Origin: Epiperipatus broadwayi
Taxonomy: Eukaryota > Onychophora > Udeonychophora > Euonychophora > Peripatidae
Assembly (NCBI GenBank): GCA_028023455.1
Contig: JAQFVV010006353.1
Span: 2,789,135-2,853,134 of the forward strand
Direction: 5' to 3'
Length of the DNA: 64,000 nucleotides
The position numbers and the translations under genes were made by a program. Below are positions 11,041-22,740 of this stretch, piece after piece. Each line of letters begins with the position of its first letter. Position 1 is the first letter of the stretch. The notes under the pieces were generated by a model. It did not search any database, was not told the DNA's origin, and worked only from the letters and a program-made list of their open reading frames with translations.

Positions 11041-12257
11041 TAATGATGGTTAATAGTGGGGAAAGAGAAGATGCAGAATTTTTATTGGGAGATATTAAGT
11101 TAAGTGTGGTGAATAGATATAGTTATTTGGGAATTATTTTAAGTAATCAGAAAAATTATTTGGATGAATGGGAGAAAAAATTGATAAATGAAGCAAAGAA
11201 AAGAAAGGGATTGATAAAGAAATTAACAGTGTTTTCATATAATAAATATGATATAGATAGAATTATATGGAAAGGAGTTGCAGCAGCAGGGTTAACATAT
11301 GGTAATGATGCATTATACGTTAGTAAAGGGGTATTAAATTACTTAGAAAAAATTCAAAGGGAAGTAAGAAGACATGCATTGGATGCAGATGTATGGACAT
11401 CAAGGAAGGCAATTGAAGGAGAAATGGGATGGTCAAGTTTTCATATGAGAGATGCAAAAAGTAAAATGAAAATGTTTGGTAGATTGCAGTTTATGGATAA
11501 TAAAAGAATAGCCAAACTAGAATTTAATTGGGTTATGAGTAAAGGGCAGGTAACAAGATGGGTGAGAAAGGTAATGTGGTATGCAAAAGATTTGGATAAA
11601 GAATTTATATCAGTATATTTGTACAAAAGATGGAATGATTGTGTTAGGAGGATGGTTGAGTGTTATAGTGGTAAGGAATGGGATAAAAGAATAGATTTAT
11701 TAATAAAGAATAGGGAGTTAGAGAGATGGAGAAATAGTATGGAGAGTAAAAAGAGTTTAAATATATATAGAAATAAACAGAATATTAGGTGCAAGTTAAT
11801 ATATGATAATAGTAAGGAAAGTAGTTTATTGTTTAAGGCTCGAATGGGATCTTTAGCAACAAGAGAATATACATGTAAGTGGAAAAATATGGGTGATTTA
11901 GTCTGTAAATTATGTAAGGAAGGAATAGAAAATATTAGGCATCTGTTAATTGAATGTAAATGCTTGAAAACAGAAAGGGTACATATAATGAAGTTATGGA
12001 AGAATAAATATGAAAAAAGTGATTATACAGAAAGTGGATTATTGGTTTTTATGCTGGGTTTGGAAAAAGATAAAAGGGATTTAGATATAAAGGCCATAGA
12101 GTTGACAAAGATTGTGTTGTGGAAATGGGATGGAGCAGAATATGGGAAAACATAGACTGGGGAATGGAAAATAAAGTGGCTAACAGGTTTCTCTGGGTAT
12201 AATTGTTGAAAAATTCTTTACTCCATTTAAGGAGAAGCTATCGTACATCACATCACA
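11041..12257 (+). mobile_element. LINE family L1x copy 1, 5'-truncated, recent-looking
   Basis: This is the 3' part of a non-LTR retrotransposon. It begins inside the RT region, just after the catalytic box, and ends in the tandem tail ACATCACATCACAT (about 12244-12257). TAACAATA flanks both ends (11033-11040 and 12258-12265), a plausible 8-bp target duplication. Related copies occur at 31194-32822 and 58064-59020, both on the minus strand, and they end in the same short tandem tail. 5' truncation, target duplication and a fixed 3' tail are the signature of target-primed reverse transcription. Confidence 0.82.
11043..12155 (+). CDS. LINE reverse transcriptase C-terminal fragment with zinc knuckle
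   Basis: A 370-codon open frame without stops covers the thumb and C-terminal domain of a LINE reverse transcriptase. It begins where the full-length protein continues from the catalytic palm, with VNRYSYLGIILSNQKNYLDE at about residues 23-42, the usual YLGI box after the palm. A region rich in basic and aromatic residues follows. Near the end is a zinc-knuckle-like C-x2-C-x8-H-x4-C motif (Cys288, Cys291, His300, Cys305). The catalytic domain is absent, so the product would not be an active polymerase. The methionine at the start is internal to the ancestral protein and is not a true start. The uninterrupted frame contrasts with the broken copies at 31.2 and 58.1 kb and argues for a younger insertion. 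The clade is uncertain. Confidence 0.8.
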   Translation: MMVNSGEREDAEFLLGDIKLSVVNRYSYLGIILSNQKNYLDEWEKKLINEAKKRKGLIKKLTVFSYNKYDIDRIIWKGVAAAGLTYGNDALYVSKGVLNYLEKIQREVRRHALDADVWTSRKAIEGEMGWSSFHMRDAKSKMKMFGRLQFMDNKRIAKLEFNWVMSKGQVTRWVRKVMWYAKDLDKEFISVYLYKRWNDCVRRMVECYSGKEWDKRIDLLIKNRELERWRNSMESKKSLNIYRNKQNIRCKLIYDNSKESSLLFKARMGSLATREYTCKWKNMGDLVCKLCKEGIENIRHLLIECKCLKTERVHIMKLWKNKYEKSDYTESGLLVFMLGLEKDKRDLDIKAIELTKIVLWKWDGAEYGKT

Positions 12258-12265
12258 TAACAATA

Positions 12266-12750
12266 AAATAGATGCTTAACATTTGAAAAGGGCACAAAAA
12301 CAGACATTGGAAAAGGATTTTTATGTATAATTATTGTTAATATATATTTATATAGCTGTTGTATATTACTTTATTTATTAGTAAATCTTATGCATGCAGC
12401 TTAGAATTATTAATGAGAAGTAGAAAAACAATTATCTAGAATTTCTTTCCTTTGTTAAAAGTTTATAAGATTTTAAAATTCTTCACTTTTGGTAGTTTAG
12501 TTAAAAAATATTGGTGTAAAAATGCCATTACTTCTTTCCTGGCTTGGTTGATATTTATATAAAATTCACAATTTCATTACCATTATTACATGCAAACTTA
12601 ATGGTTTTTTTATTAGAGAGTGGGTCATTAAGAAATAATAGTCATACTGTACTTAAAATTAATAAAAAAAACTCCATTGTAATATCAGAAATTCAACATA
12701 TTGGAAATTGTTTATTATTTAATGTCAACAATTAACAACAAAGAAGCATC
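12266..12750. other. AT-rich stretch, no gene recognised
   Basis: A short open run at 12544-12735 lacks any recognisable domain and is probably chance. Confidence 0.35.
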
Positions 12751-12754
12751 AAAA

Positions 12755-12850
12755 TAAACAATTAACAACAATAACAATAATAACAATAACAACAATTCAA
12801 TAATAATAATATTATTATTTATTTATTTATTACAATAATATATAAACAAT
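12755..12850. repeat. Simple AAT/AAC repeats at the 3' end of a minus-strand LINE
   Basis: Runs of ACAATA, AACAAT and ATTATT border the 3' end of the minus-strand LINE at 12880-15150. They may be its simple-repeat tail. Confidence 0.6.
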
Positions 12851-12879
12851 ACAAAATTAGAATATAACCAATATCGCAA

Positions 12880-15150
12880 AAATTTTTAAAACATAGCAAG
12901 TGATATGTGATCAATACCTAATGAATAAGTAGAGACAAAAGAATTAAACAATCTAATATCATTATAATAGAACTGCCTATAAAAGATATCAATAATTACC
13001 TTATATTTATTAAGATGAAGAACAGATAAAACACAGCCATTACTACAGATATTCTGAACCAAAGTTGATGTAGACTTTAAAGTAATACACATAGTGACAG
13101 CAAGGTGTAAGAGTGCAACCACCTCAAATAGAAATATTATAAGATAAAATGCTTTGATAACAAGACTCATAAATAGTTAACAAAACAGATCTAGGAAAAA
13201 AATTTAACTAAATACTAAAATAAATAATTAATCTTACATAACCTCAAACACAAATAATTTGACTTGACCAAGATAACCTAGAATCAATAAAAATTCCCAA
13301 ATAACAATAATTATTAATAAAAACAATATTAAGCATCACATGATCACAATACTATATGGAGAGTTTTGCTCTGTTTAAAAACAATATTATCACAAGTACA
13401 AATGCTACTATGATGAACTCTATATTGGCTACAAAACTCAAAGAATGAGAAACAAATTTATAAGAAGAAAGAATAGCTCTCATTTTATTATAATTGACTG
13501 TTAAACAATTTAACATAAGCCAATTACTAATTTAAGCCAAATTCTTATTAATCATTTGTTCAAGACTATATGAAACAGCACCAAAAGACAGAGTAATATC
13601 ATCAGCAAAACCATAAAACACTGCATTCAAAGGCAATGCAAAAACAGCATTAATATAAATCAAAAATAACTTAGAGCCATGTACAGAGCCCTGTGGAACT
13701 CCATGATTTATCAATTTAAAATCACTAATAATCCCATGAATTTTGGTTTCCTATTTTCTGTCTTTTAAATAACTTTGTAACCAAAAAACAAAATGGCATC
13801 TAAATCCATATGAATATATAAATATAATTGCTGAAGAAGAATTTTATGATGAACACAGCCAAATGCTTTAGAAGGATCTAAATATATGGCTTCAGTCTTA
13901 AGACCATTATCTAACAAAGATGTTAAATTATAAACATGGTTATTAAAAGCAATTAAAGTACTTTTTTTAGCAACAAAACCACACTGATGTACAGAAATTA
14001 TTCTATGCTCTCTTAAGAAAAACATCATTCTATCATTGAATACCATCTGAAGTAGCTTAAAAACAATTGAAATGATTGAAATAAGTCTGTAATTGTTGAT
14101 AAGTAATGGATCACCATTTTTATAGATTGGTGTAACAATACCAATCTCTTCAAACACTCAGGAAATAGACCAGAATTCAATGAACAATTAAACAAATTAA
14201 GCAAAGCTGGTAAAAATATAAGCTTATTATCTTTAAAAAAATTTGAAGTTAAATTATCCAAACCAGAAGATCTAACACGTTTTAAACAATCAATCATGTG
14301 AGATAACTGAGTATCAGAAACTTCAGAACAGAAAAAAGAACCGGCATCAGAATCAAAAGCCAAATCATTAATACAAGTTTCCTCCTGCCGTTTATGTAAA
14401 AATAAAGTATTAAAAAGACCAGCAACATATTTTTCATTACCATTAACTTTTAAGAAGTAACGATTATTTTTAACAAAATCAATTCGATTAGGGATTTTTA
14501 AATCAAAAAATTAATTGTGTTCCACTTCAAACAAGTATTTTTATAATCGAGGAATTCCCTAAAATAATGCCATTTTGCCCTTTTAATATCAGATTTAATT
14601 TCATTATTAACACTTTTTCTCAAATTAATTATTTCAATTAATTGATCACTTATCCATAATGACCACTTTTTATTCTCACTAACCAATTTGATACCATCAA
14701 TCACCTTAGCAATTAAAGATGAGTAAATATTCTGAAATTATGCAAAAGCTAAATCTACATTAGAGAGTGAAAAAATACTATTCCAGCTCTGATTAGACAA
14801 TAAATTAGCTAATTTAGCACGTGACAGTTTATCAACATCTGAATGAGTGTCTGATTTACTATAAGAGAAAAACAATTTTAAAAGAATTGCACAATGATCT
14901 GTAATGGCTATATCAGATACACTAGACTCATAATTAAAATATTTACTAAGTCTAAAAAATATATGGTCTATCAAAGATTTGCACATCTGTGGTATATGGG
15001 TAAGCAAAACATTTACCTGTCTATAACCATAATTATATAATAAATTCAAATATCTACCAAAATCATGTTGCTCTTTAACTAGAAAATTAATATTTAAATC
15101 ACCAATAAATACTGCAGAAGATGAATCCATCTTAAATGATGACAATACTA
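12880..15150 (-). pseudogene. CR1/Jockey-superfamily LINE, 5'-truncated and frameshifted
   Basis: Read on the minus strand, the order is that of an endonuclease plus reverse transcriptase protein. The endonuclease C-terminal half lies at 15145-14738, with FIGDLNIN, SLIDHIFF and IAITDHCAIL, corresponding to the GDFN, DHI and SDH boxes. A linker follows at 14704-14498. RT palm motifs are spread over several frames from 14363 to 13532: ITPIYKNGD and NNYRLISIIS, then HQCGFVAKKST, LDPSKAFGCVHH, HGVPQGSVHGSKLFLIYINA and the catalytic FADD at about 13610. After further frameshifts, YLGIFIDSRLSWSSQI and an LHLNKYKVIIDIFY region complete the thumb and C-terminus to about 12886. The VPQGS and LFLIYIN boxes are typical of the Jockey/CR1 group. 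At least five frameshifts make it inactive. The 5' end abuts a (TAA)n tract. Confidence 0.8.
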
Positions 15151-15155
15151 CTACT

Positions 15156-15157
<2 letters not shown>

Positions 15158-15252
<95 letters not shown>
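15158..15252. repeat. (TAA)n microsatellite, left
   Basis: About 30 uninterrupted trinucleotide units lie between the truncated LINE and the palindrome at 15299. Confidence 0.95.
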
Positions 15253-15253
<1 letters not shown>

Positions 15254-15298
15254 TGTAAATGAGTTATTTATGTTTATATAGTGCGATGTTTATGAATT

Positions 15299-15836
<538 letters not shown>

Positions 15837-16162
15837 ATCATTTTTTAAAGTTTCTCATGTTTTTTTGATTTTATGATATAGATATAAAAAATCCATTTTG
15901 TATTCCTTGCTTTTCCAATTAAAACCTTTTTCATACTTTGCTGAAAAATTATTTGTCATTCTCCATGAAGTCTAGGTATTCTATACAATGTATAAGGAAA
16001 AAATAAAAATGGCATTTCATACTTTGCCTAAAAACATCACACACTTTGTTGATAGCATATATAAAAATATTTTTATAGTTGAAAAAAGGAAAATTCTGTT
16101 TTTCATACATACCTATCAAACATTTTAAATTGTTTTATAAAAAACTAAAAGAAACATCTTAC
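15837..16162 (-). other. Intron sequence downstream of the second Ig half-exon
   Basis: AT-rich sequence following the splice donor of the 16163-16364 exon on the minus strand. No further exon of this gene was recognised between here and position 1, so the next intron is likely longer than 16 kb. Confidence 0.5.
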
Positions 16163-16364
16163 CTATCAGTTTGGTGGTGTTTGTATGAATTTCATTCCCA
16201 AGTACCATTTTACATGAGTAATCGTCACTATCACCCTCTTGAATATTGCTAATGCTCAGAGTATAGGAGTGATTGTTAGGAAAATGTGTAATCTGTAAAC
16301 GTTTATCGGGGGTAAATATTGCTTCATTACTGCTAAGAAGGAAAGCACTTTTTAGCCACATAAC
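16163..16364 (-). CDS. Lachesin-like cell adhesion protein, exon for second half of Ig domain 1
   Basis: This 202-bp exon encodes 67 complete codons plus one base. It contains the strand-C tryptophan (third residue, VMWLK), the strand-E run SYTLSISNIQ, and the DSDDYSC box with the second disulfide cysteine (residue 51 of the exon). N-glycosylation sequons NHS and NTT are present. On the minus strand the acceptor is a pyrimidine-rich tract ending TTTTTAAG, and the donor is GATAG/GTAAGA. The exon enters in phase 0 and leaves in phase 1, so it joins in frame to 36690-36808. Lachesin-family proteins have the same layout: a first V-like domain with TYTLxIxxIQExDxGxYxC. They are typically GPI-anchored neural adhesion molecules with three Ig domains. 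Other IgLON- or neurotrimin-like relatives are possible. Flanking repeats but a clean exon support function. Confidence 0.85.
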
Positions 16365-17129
16365 CTTAAAAAGTAAAACAAGATTTATTAACATTTAACT
16401 CACTTCATACCAAGCATTATATATATTGTTGTATAGAAAACTTAATAAAAATATTGCATATTTTTATGGATAAAAAGCAAATTGAAATGTAAGCCATTAT
16501 TTGAGTGACACTGAACCAACTTGAAATGCTTCGTGACAGTGAATAAAATACATTGGAGAGCTACAATTAGACACAGTGTTGAAATATTAAAAAAAGTTCT
16601 TGCAGAAGTGGTGAAAAGACAACAACACAAAATATCAGATAAACAAACTAATATACCAATTACATTCTAAATGTGGATATAATAATGCCTCATAGATTAA
16701 TCTGTATAATCCTCACAAAATTTTATTAGCATACTTTCCATTTTTTTTTTGTGCTACTTACTATAAGATTTAGGGGGAAAATGAGAGTAGCCAGATAACA
16801 ATGTGTAATAAATCCCTCACCTGTGCTTCCCTTTCCAAGATCCCAGACTTGTTTTAATTTACGATAGAGAGAGCTTTAGATCATGGAACAGTGTGATTAG
16901 ACCTAGCATACTTTCCATCTTGTTTTTGATATTTATTATTAGCTTTAGTAAACAATGATAATTACCAGAGAACAGTGCTTAATAAATATCTATCCTACAC
17001 TTTCCTTCCAAAATCCCCAAATTAGTTTTAAGCTTATGCATTCCATCAGCATAGATCTTAATATCTTATGACAGTCTAACTAGACCTTAGGATCTAATAC
17101 ACTTATTTTCTACTCCTATCATTTACTTT
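16365..17129 (-). other. Start of the 20.3-kb intron (3' side), no repeat recognised
   Basis: AT-rich intronic sequence. Two weakly similar segments near 16735-16860 and 16905-17060 share phrases such as CATACTTTCCAT and CCTTTCCAA. No coding content. Confidence 0.4.
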
Positions 17130-17640
17130 TAAGTTATACTATTAAGCTATTGGCCAATTTTAAAAACAAATATTGTCAATCATGACCAATTTTCTTATAT
17201 AGTCATATAGACCTGAACCCAGTTCAGATTCTGTATATTATGATGTCTATAGCCTTTTAATTACTCAAGTCACTTTACTCCATGGCCATGATTTGATATA
17301 AATGAATTCAACATCACATAACCTCTCATGTCTCCAGCTTACATATGCTGCTTTGGAAGCATACTTTTCTGCCTTTTTTCCACTAATGTAAGCACACTAT
17401 GGTAGTTACCAGAAGACTGTTCTCCTCACTGATGAAAACTATACACTTGAAACTAGCCTAGAAATTTTGGAAGGCACAGTATAGGGATTTATTAAGGAGT
17501 ATCATCTGATAAGTATGATGGTTTATAACACTTACACTAAGTGGCAAAATAGAGTGGAAAATTATGCTAATAGAACAACAATATATGAATTGAAGACATG
17601 AGATAGGTCATGTGATGTTTTATTGGTTTCTTCACAAAAT
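17130..17640. repeat. Foldback repeat family R1 copy (diverged)
   Basis: Shares characteristic phrases with the other R1 copies. It has a stretch like GACCTGAACCCAGTTCAGAT, then CACTGATGAAAACTATA and AACTAGCCTAGAAAT, ending with TCATGTGATGTTTTATTGGTTT. The last phrase corresponds to the R1 terminus, GTGATGTTTAGTGG. Confidence 0.6.
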
Positions 17641-18079
17641 TTATGTTTAATATATAATTTTTATTTTTTGGCTTATTATCACTTTTCTCTTGGAGATGAA
17701 ATGGCCATACTCATTTGTGATTGGCTATGGCTGCTGTTGGTGTTATTATTTAGTAGTAGTTATTATATAACACAAGTTATACTTTCATACACTAATATTT
17801 AATTAATAGAAAAGGTTTTATATTATGAAACAGACCACAAAACGAATTGTACACATAAAAGACTAAATGGCTTTATCACATGATCTTCTTGATAGGAAAA
17901 TTGATATCTTATTAAACCATTATTGTTACAATTATCTATATACAAATGCTTTTTATAGTAATGGAATGCAATTACGTTTGCAGAAGATTAATATCTGATA
18001 TTCCTTTGTGTACAAAAAGTTATTAATTGATAGTCTGAATATCAATTGTGAAAGCTCAAATATAGATATAATTAATATG
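17641..18079. other. Intronic AT-rich stretch, nothing recognised
   Basis: No gene or repeat family was recognised. Confidence 0.35.
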
Positions 18080-18500
18080 GGAGTTACTAAAACACCCCTA
18101 GCGAACTACATGTAAACTAACCATCACTAAATGAAAATTGTAGAGAGGACTCACCTGTACGTTAATAAATTTATATATTAACATGCAGAAAATGGCTTAT
18201 ATTTCACATACTTTCAGAACAAATATATGCTATTCTGAAATCTCTAAAACTAATCAGAAGAAAAGACTTGCTGAGAATTTTCAGTAGCTTCTCCATTAAT
18301 TTATATCTATATTTGAGATATTGCAATTGATATTTCCATCTGTTAACTGAAGATTAATTTAATACTTAAAGGTTGTTATATATAAGACTCAGCCTTCCCT
18401 TTTGATTAATTATAATAATTTCAGAATAGCTTATAGTTATCCTGAAATTATGTTAATATATATGTCACACTCTGTATGTTAACCAGATCTTATTTTGAGA
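18080..18500. repeat. Repeat family R4 copy
   Basis: Related to 5565-6110: the order AAACTAACCATCA, ATTAACATGCAGAAAATGG, GCTATTCTGAAATC, TCAGAATAGCTTATAGTT and TCACACTCTGTATGTTAACC is shared. The inner phrases are reverse complements of each other, so this copy is also a foldback. Confidence 0.55.
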
Positions 18501-18852
18501 TGTTGGAGCTGTGTCTGAGATGTCTAGAATATACATTTGCATTTTTCACCCTCCACTGAAAATTGTGCAAGGCTTGTTTTTTTACATCTTTAAAATTCAT
18601 GTATATATATATATATTTTAATATTTTAAATACAAAAAAAATTCAAAAGATGTCAGGAAAATCAAATAAGTGGTTTTCAAAGTATCTCAAGCTCTTGGAT
18701 ACTGGGTATCCTTTATATATTTCACATTCTCAAACATTACAAGATTACTAGGAGAAAATATTATGACGGTTAAAAACTTGATTTTTTGGAGAGTTTATGA
18801 TTATATTTGTATCATAAGTGTGTAATAATTATTAGAAATCGAAAATATTATT

Positions 18853-18950
18853 ACTTATTTATTGTTACAGAAATGTTTTGTTTTTAAATATAAAAGAGTA
18901 CACATTTATTGTTACAGAAATGTTTTGTTTTTAAATATAAAAGAGTATAT
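18853..18950. repeat. Tandem duplication of ~45 bp
   Basis: The phrase TTGTTACAGAAATGTTTTGT TTTTAAATATAAAAGAGTA occurs twice in direct succession (about 18862-18899 and 18909-18946) with no visible change inside the unit. Confidence 0.8.
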
Positions 18951-19439
18951 TCTTCTGAATACTGTTACTATAGAGATTATGATTGCAGAAAACACAGCTG
19001 TCTAGAAATGAGGTCACTCAACAGATTGTTATATTTAGCAATATCACAAAAAATCCAAAAATAATAAACTTTTAAAGTATAAATTGATAGATTTAGTAGT
19101 TGTTAAAATAATTTACTCAGATTTTTAAAACAAACATCAAACAAAGAAAATTTCATTCATTTTGCAAAGTGAATTGACTCTACTTGAAATTTGATGATGT
19201 GACAGCATTTTGTTTTGATTAAAATCCAGTTTTTAAAATAAATCCAAAAATGAAATGTGATTTTTTAAAATTCATTTCTAAACTAAAATATCCGTCAAAT
19301 GAAGTCATATTTATTATATAATGGTAAATAATAATGGTTTAATATTAAAATGAAATTTGAAAGCTTAAATCTAGAGAGAAAAAAGAAGTCTGTCAGAATA
19401 CTAGCAGAATACAGGAGGATTAATACATTAATAAATTGA
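18951..19439. other. Intronic AT-rich stretch, nothing recognised
   Basis: No gene or repeat family was recognised. Confidence 0.35.
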
Positions 19440-19850
19440 ATGCTTATATGTGATTCAAGCTATAGGTGGGAATGCTCTGTACTTTTTGTTTATTGATGAT
19501 TAGTTTACATGTTTCTCACTGGGGGTTTTCAATAGCCTTCACATTAATTACATCTACAATTGAGCTATCACAATTGATATTTGCATGTATTAACTAAAGA
19601 TTAATTTAATATTTAAAGTTTGTTAAATATGAAATCATCCTTTTCCTCTGTTTACTTATGTTTATTTAAGAATAGATTATAGTTTTCTGAAAATATATAT
19701 ATATCACATCTGCTCATTAATATGTCAATAAATTGAATGCTTATTTATGATCTAAACTAAAGTACAGGTGAGTTCACTTTTTCAATTATTAATTATTAGT
19801 TTAGCTTCAGCATTAATTGATACTTCACTAAAGAGAAAATTATACAAATA
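19440..19850. repeat. Repeat family R4 copy
   Basis: Contains TTTATTGATGATTAGTTTAC and CTCACTGGGGGTTTTCAATA, then sequence also found at 5990-6090 and 18290-18480. There is a second partial R4 segment at 19720-19810. Copies are diverged by many small changes. Confidence 0.55.
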
Positions 19851-20242
19851 GAGAAAGTTTTAGGCATACTGTTATAGAAACAAATTGAGTGCCAGTATTG
19901 TATGAAACTTAGCTCACCTAATGTGTTCGGTTTTTTCAGTATTTATTATTTATTAGTGTCAGTACATTCTGATTAATAGACTGAAAAAGCATATTAGAAG
20001 CAAACTTTATTTCCCTCATATAAAAATATGTGCAAAAATTCTATAATAAAAACTATAATAACAAATTAAAACAGTCTCCAGAATTCTTCCTATATCTTTT
20101 GAAATAACCAGTATTTTAAATTAAGAAAGCAAGGTTGGCAATCCTATATGTGAAGGCTAGGAAGAATCCAGTTAATAATCAATGAAGAGATTAGTGAAAT
20201 TTACAGCATTGTTAATGCTGTATATTTAGAAACATATATATA
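19851..20242. other. Intronic AT-rich stretch, nothing recognised
   Basis: No gene or repeat family was recognised. Confidence 0.35.
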
Positions 20243-20370
20243 TATATTGCAATAACAATAAAACTAATAAATATAACACTAATTAACTATTATATATAGT
20301 CTTTCAATCCTCAGCCTGTATATAATAGTTAATTACCATTGTATTTATTAGTTTTATTGTTATTACAATT
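20243..20370. repeat. Foldback with ~50-bp arms
   Basis: AATAACAATAAAACTAATAA is mirrored by TTATTAGTTTTATTGTTATT, and AATTAACTATTATATA by TATATAATAGTTAATT. The loop is about 25 bases. Confidence 0.7.
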
Positions 20371-20694
20371 AGTGTTTTGATTAACAGACATTTTATTTGT
20401 ATTATATATATATGTATGTATATGAAATAGACACAGTGCATATCACTATCTAAAAAGTCAAACATAAGATGTCAAATCACCCCACCCCCCATCCTAAATG
20501 TAATGTTTTTTCATAAATGCTATGTTGTGAATAAACAGTCAGAATTTTGAATAGCATGTGCTGTTTAAAATTGAGACTATCTTTATTTACAAGGTTACAT
20601 TGCTGAAAAAACTTAATATTTGGAGAAGTGATTCAAAATTATATATATAATATTTTTAATGGATGATTTAGATGGAAATATTTACTATGTGGAG

Positions 20695-20910
20695 TTATCC
20701 ATTTATAATTTCTTAATTAGAAAGTACTTTACCTAGAATTGTAGTGAATAAAAACCAACTGCACATGCCAAGAGTTAAAATAAAACTCCAATCCTGTTGG
20801 GTTATCTATTTATAATTACTTAATTAGAAAGCACTTTACTTAGAATAGTAGTTAATAAAAACCAATTGCCCAAGGCCAGTAGTTAAAGTGAAACTCTAAA
20901 CCCAGTCTAT
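20695..20910 (+). repeat. Two tandem units of ~107 bp
   Basis: The phrase order TTATCCATTTATAATTTCTT / AATTAGAAAGTACTTTACCT / AATAAAAACCAACTG / AAACTCCAATCC is repeated directly at 20804-20910 with scattered substitutions. Confidence 0.7.
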
Positions 20911-21399
20911 TAAGTAAATAAAATACTCTCAGTCCAAAGGGCAAGATAAAACTTTTTAAAATAATATGATTGGTTTAAATTCTTCAAGCTTTCTCTCCAA
21001 CATGCTTAAGATTAGCCTCTCTACATAAATTGAGGTAAAGAGAAAAGGTTTTACATTGTGCTTTTGATTGAGAGTATTTCACTTACGTTTTGGAGTGTTA
21101 ATCTCAATATATCATATAATATTAATTGCTGGGAAACTTTAGTGATTAGAGTTCATAAGAAATACAAGTGCAGAAATGACAGAACTGAAATGAATTGGAG
21201 GTTTTTAAGCTCAAATGTGGTGCTCTACCACTGTACAAAACTAGGTAAGGCTGATAAAATGGTTCTTTGATAATTTGGCTTGTGGATTGCAATAATTCAT
21301 TTAAACTTAGTTACTCTATGGATAAGTGTAAAGTTTTAGCACAACATATTCAACAATGCGATTTATTTGCAGGTGTATTAAAAGTATTCAAGTTATGTA
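20911..21399. other. Intronic stretch, no gene recognised
   Basis: An open run of 70 codons at 21058-21270 shows no recognisable domain. Confidence 0.35.
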
Positions 21400-22170
21400 T
21401 AGATGATAACCTATTTTGAGAAACTCTCCATACAGTATTGCCATCAAGTGCAAGCCTTTGTAATCAATAGATGAAAACATGTTTGTGCATAAAATCATCA
21501 TCTATTGCTTTCTCATCCATTATCCCCAGACTAGTTTCTAGCTTGTGGCTTTCACCAGTGAGAAGTCTTGGATTTAAAAGTACTGCATGCACCTAGACCT
21601 TAGGATCTAATGCAATGCTTCAGCATCCACCCTTTACATATGGAGTTAATGATAAATCTGAAAGCCCAAGAGGAAAAACATCATAATGTTTCCCACTCCA
21701 GCTCATTCACTTGTATAGTGATGTAGATCTAAACTTGGTACATCATTTATACATTATGGTGTTTTTGGTTTTGTCAAAAAATACAGTTAACATTACCCTA
21801 TAAGTCAAATACCATGAAACCATCAATCTTGTGTATATTGATGGCTTTATACCTATTCTGTTCATAGGATAATGGTGACTGTTTTTGAAAAACCAAAGAC
21901 ATCAAAATGTATAGATGGTGAACTTAGTTCAGATCTATATAACTCTACAAGCAAATGAGTTGGGTTGGAAACATTATGAAGTTTTCATCTTGAACTCATA
22001 GCTGTATCGTTAATCAAATAGATAAAAGGTGGTTGCTGAATGGTTGCATTAGATTCTAAGGTCTAGGTGCAATGCTCTCAAATCTAAGGCTCTTCACTGA
22101 TGAAAGCCACAAGTTAGAAACTAGTATGAAGATGTAGGATAAGTAGATAATAGATAGAGATTTTATGCAG
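21400..22170. repeat. Foldback repeat family R1, two copies in inverted orientation
   Basis: At 21420-21800 the R1 phrases run forward: GAGAAACTCTCCATACAGTA, CACCAGTGAGAAGTCTTGGA, ACCTTAGGATCTAATGCA, and the GATCTAAACTTGGTACATCA region. At 21840-22170 the same phrases run as the reverse complement: GGTGAACTTAGTTCAGATCT, GCATTAGATTCTAAGGTCTA, CACTGATGAAAGCCACAAG. The pair could fold into a hairpin of roughly 350-bp arms. Confidence 0.7.
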
Positions 22171-22419
22171 AAATATTTCTGCATCCATTGATTATGAAGG
22201 GTTGCATTTGGTGGCACTACTGCATGGAAAGTTTGATACTTTTATTAACAGCATGTCTAAAAAAATGAAATGGTCATCATATATGGTAATCACCTGAATA
22301 TTGTATATACCTGAATATGTTATTAATAAAAATATAAACTTCAACACTCTGAAAAAATGAAGTTGTTGCAATAACAAAAAAATATTAAATAAAAATAATC
22401 AAATGCTTTTATTGGCTAG
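22171..22419. other. Short R1 remnant and unassigned intronic sequence
   Basis: The first 60 bases continue the end of the R1 copy (TTCTGCATCCATTGATTAT). The rest is unassigned. Confidence 0.35.
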
Positions 22420-22525
22420 GAATTAAAAATGTCTCAGCCTTAAAGTGCCAAAATTTGAATTGCTTTGAGGAATGTATGCTCTAGAATCTGATACTTTACC
22501 ACTGAACTAAGCCATGTAGTAAAAA
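22420..22525 (-). repeat. tRNA-derived SINE-like copy
   Basis: On the minus strand TGGCTTAGTTCAGTGGTAAA matches a tRNA A box. It is followed by a degenerate B-box-like AGCAATTCAAATTTTGGC about 40 bases later. No target duplication was found. Confidence 0.5.
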
Positions 22526-22619
22526 AAATGAGACATTGAAAATACTATGCATTTTTAGTGCCGATCGTAAATCTTTGTCAAAAGTGATTATATTCATAAT
22601 AATTATATGTTGATCTATT

Positions 22620-22740
22620 TACATAAGCTCTATTAAATATTGAATGTCATTAGAAAAAAATTCTAACTTTATTTAAACTTTTAAAAGTAATACCACACAT
22701 TAATATACAACACAACATTTTGAATAGTATTATTCCAATA
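22620..22740 (-). repeat. R3 composite SINE 3' fragment
   Basis: Shares with 49370-49500 the phrases TTCTAACTTTATTTAAACTT, AATATACAACACAACATTTT and TAGTATTATT. On the minus strand it is the 3' body of the R3 family. Confidence 0.5.
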
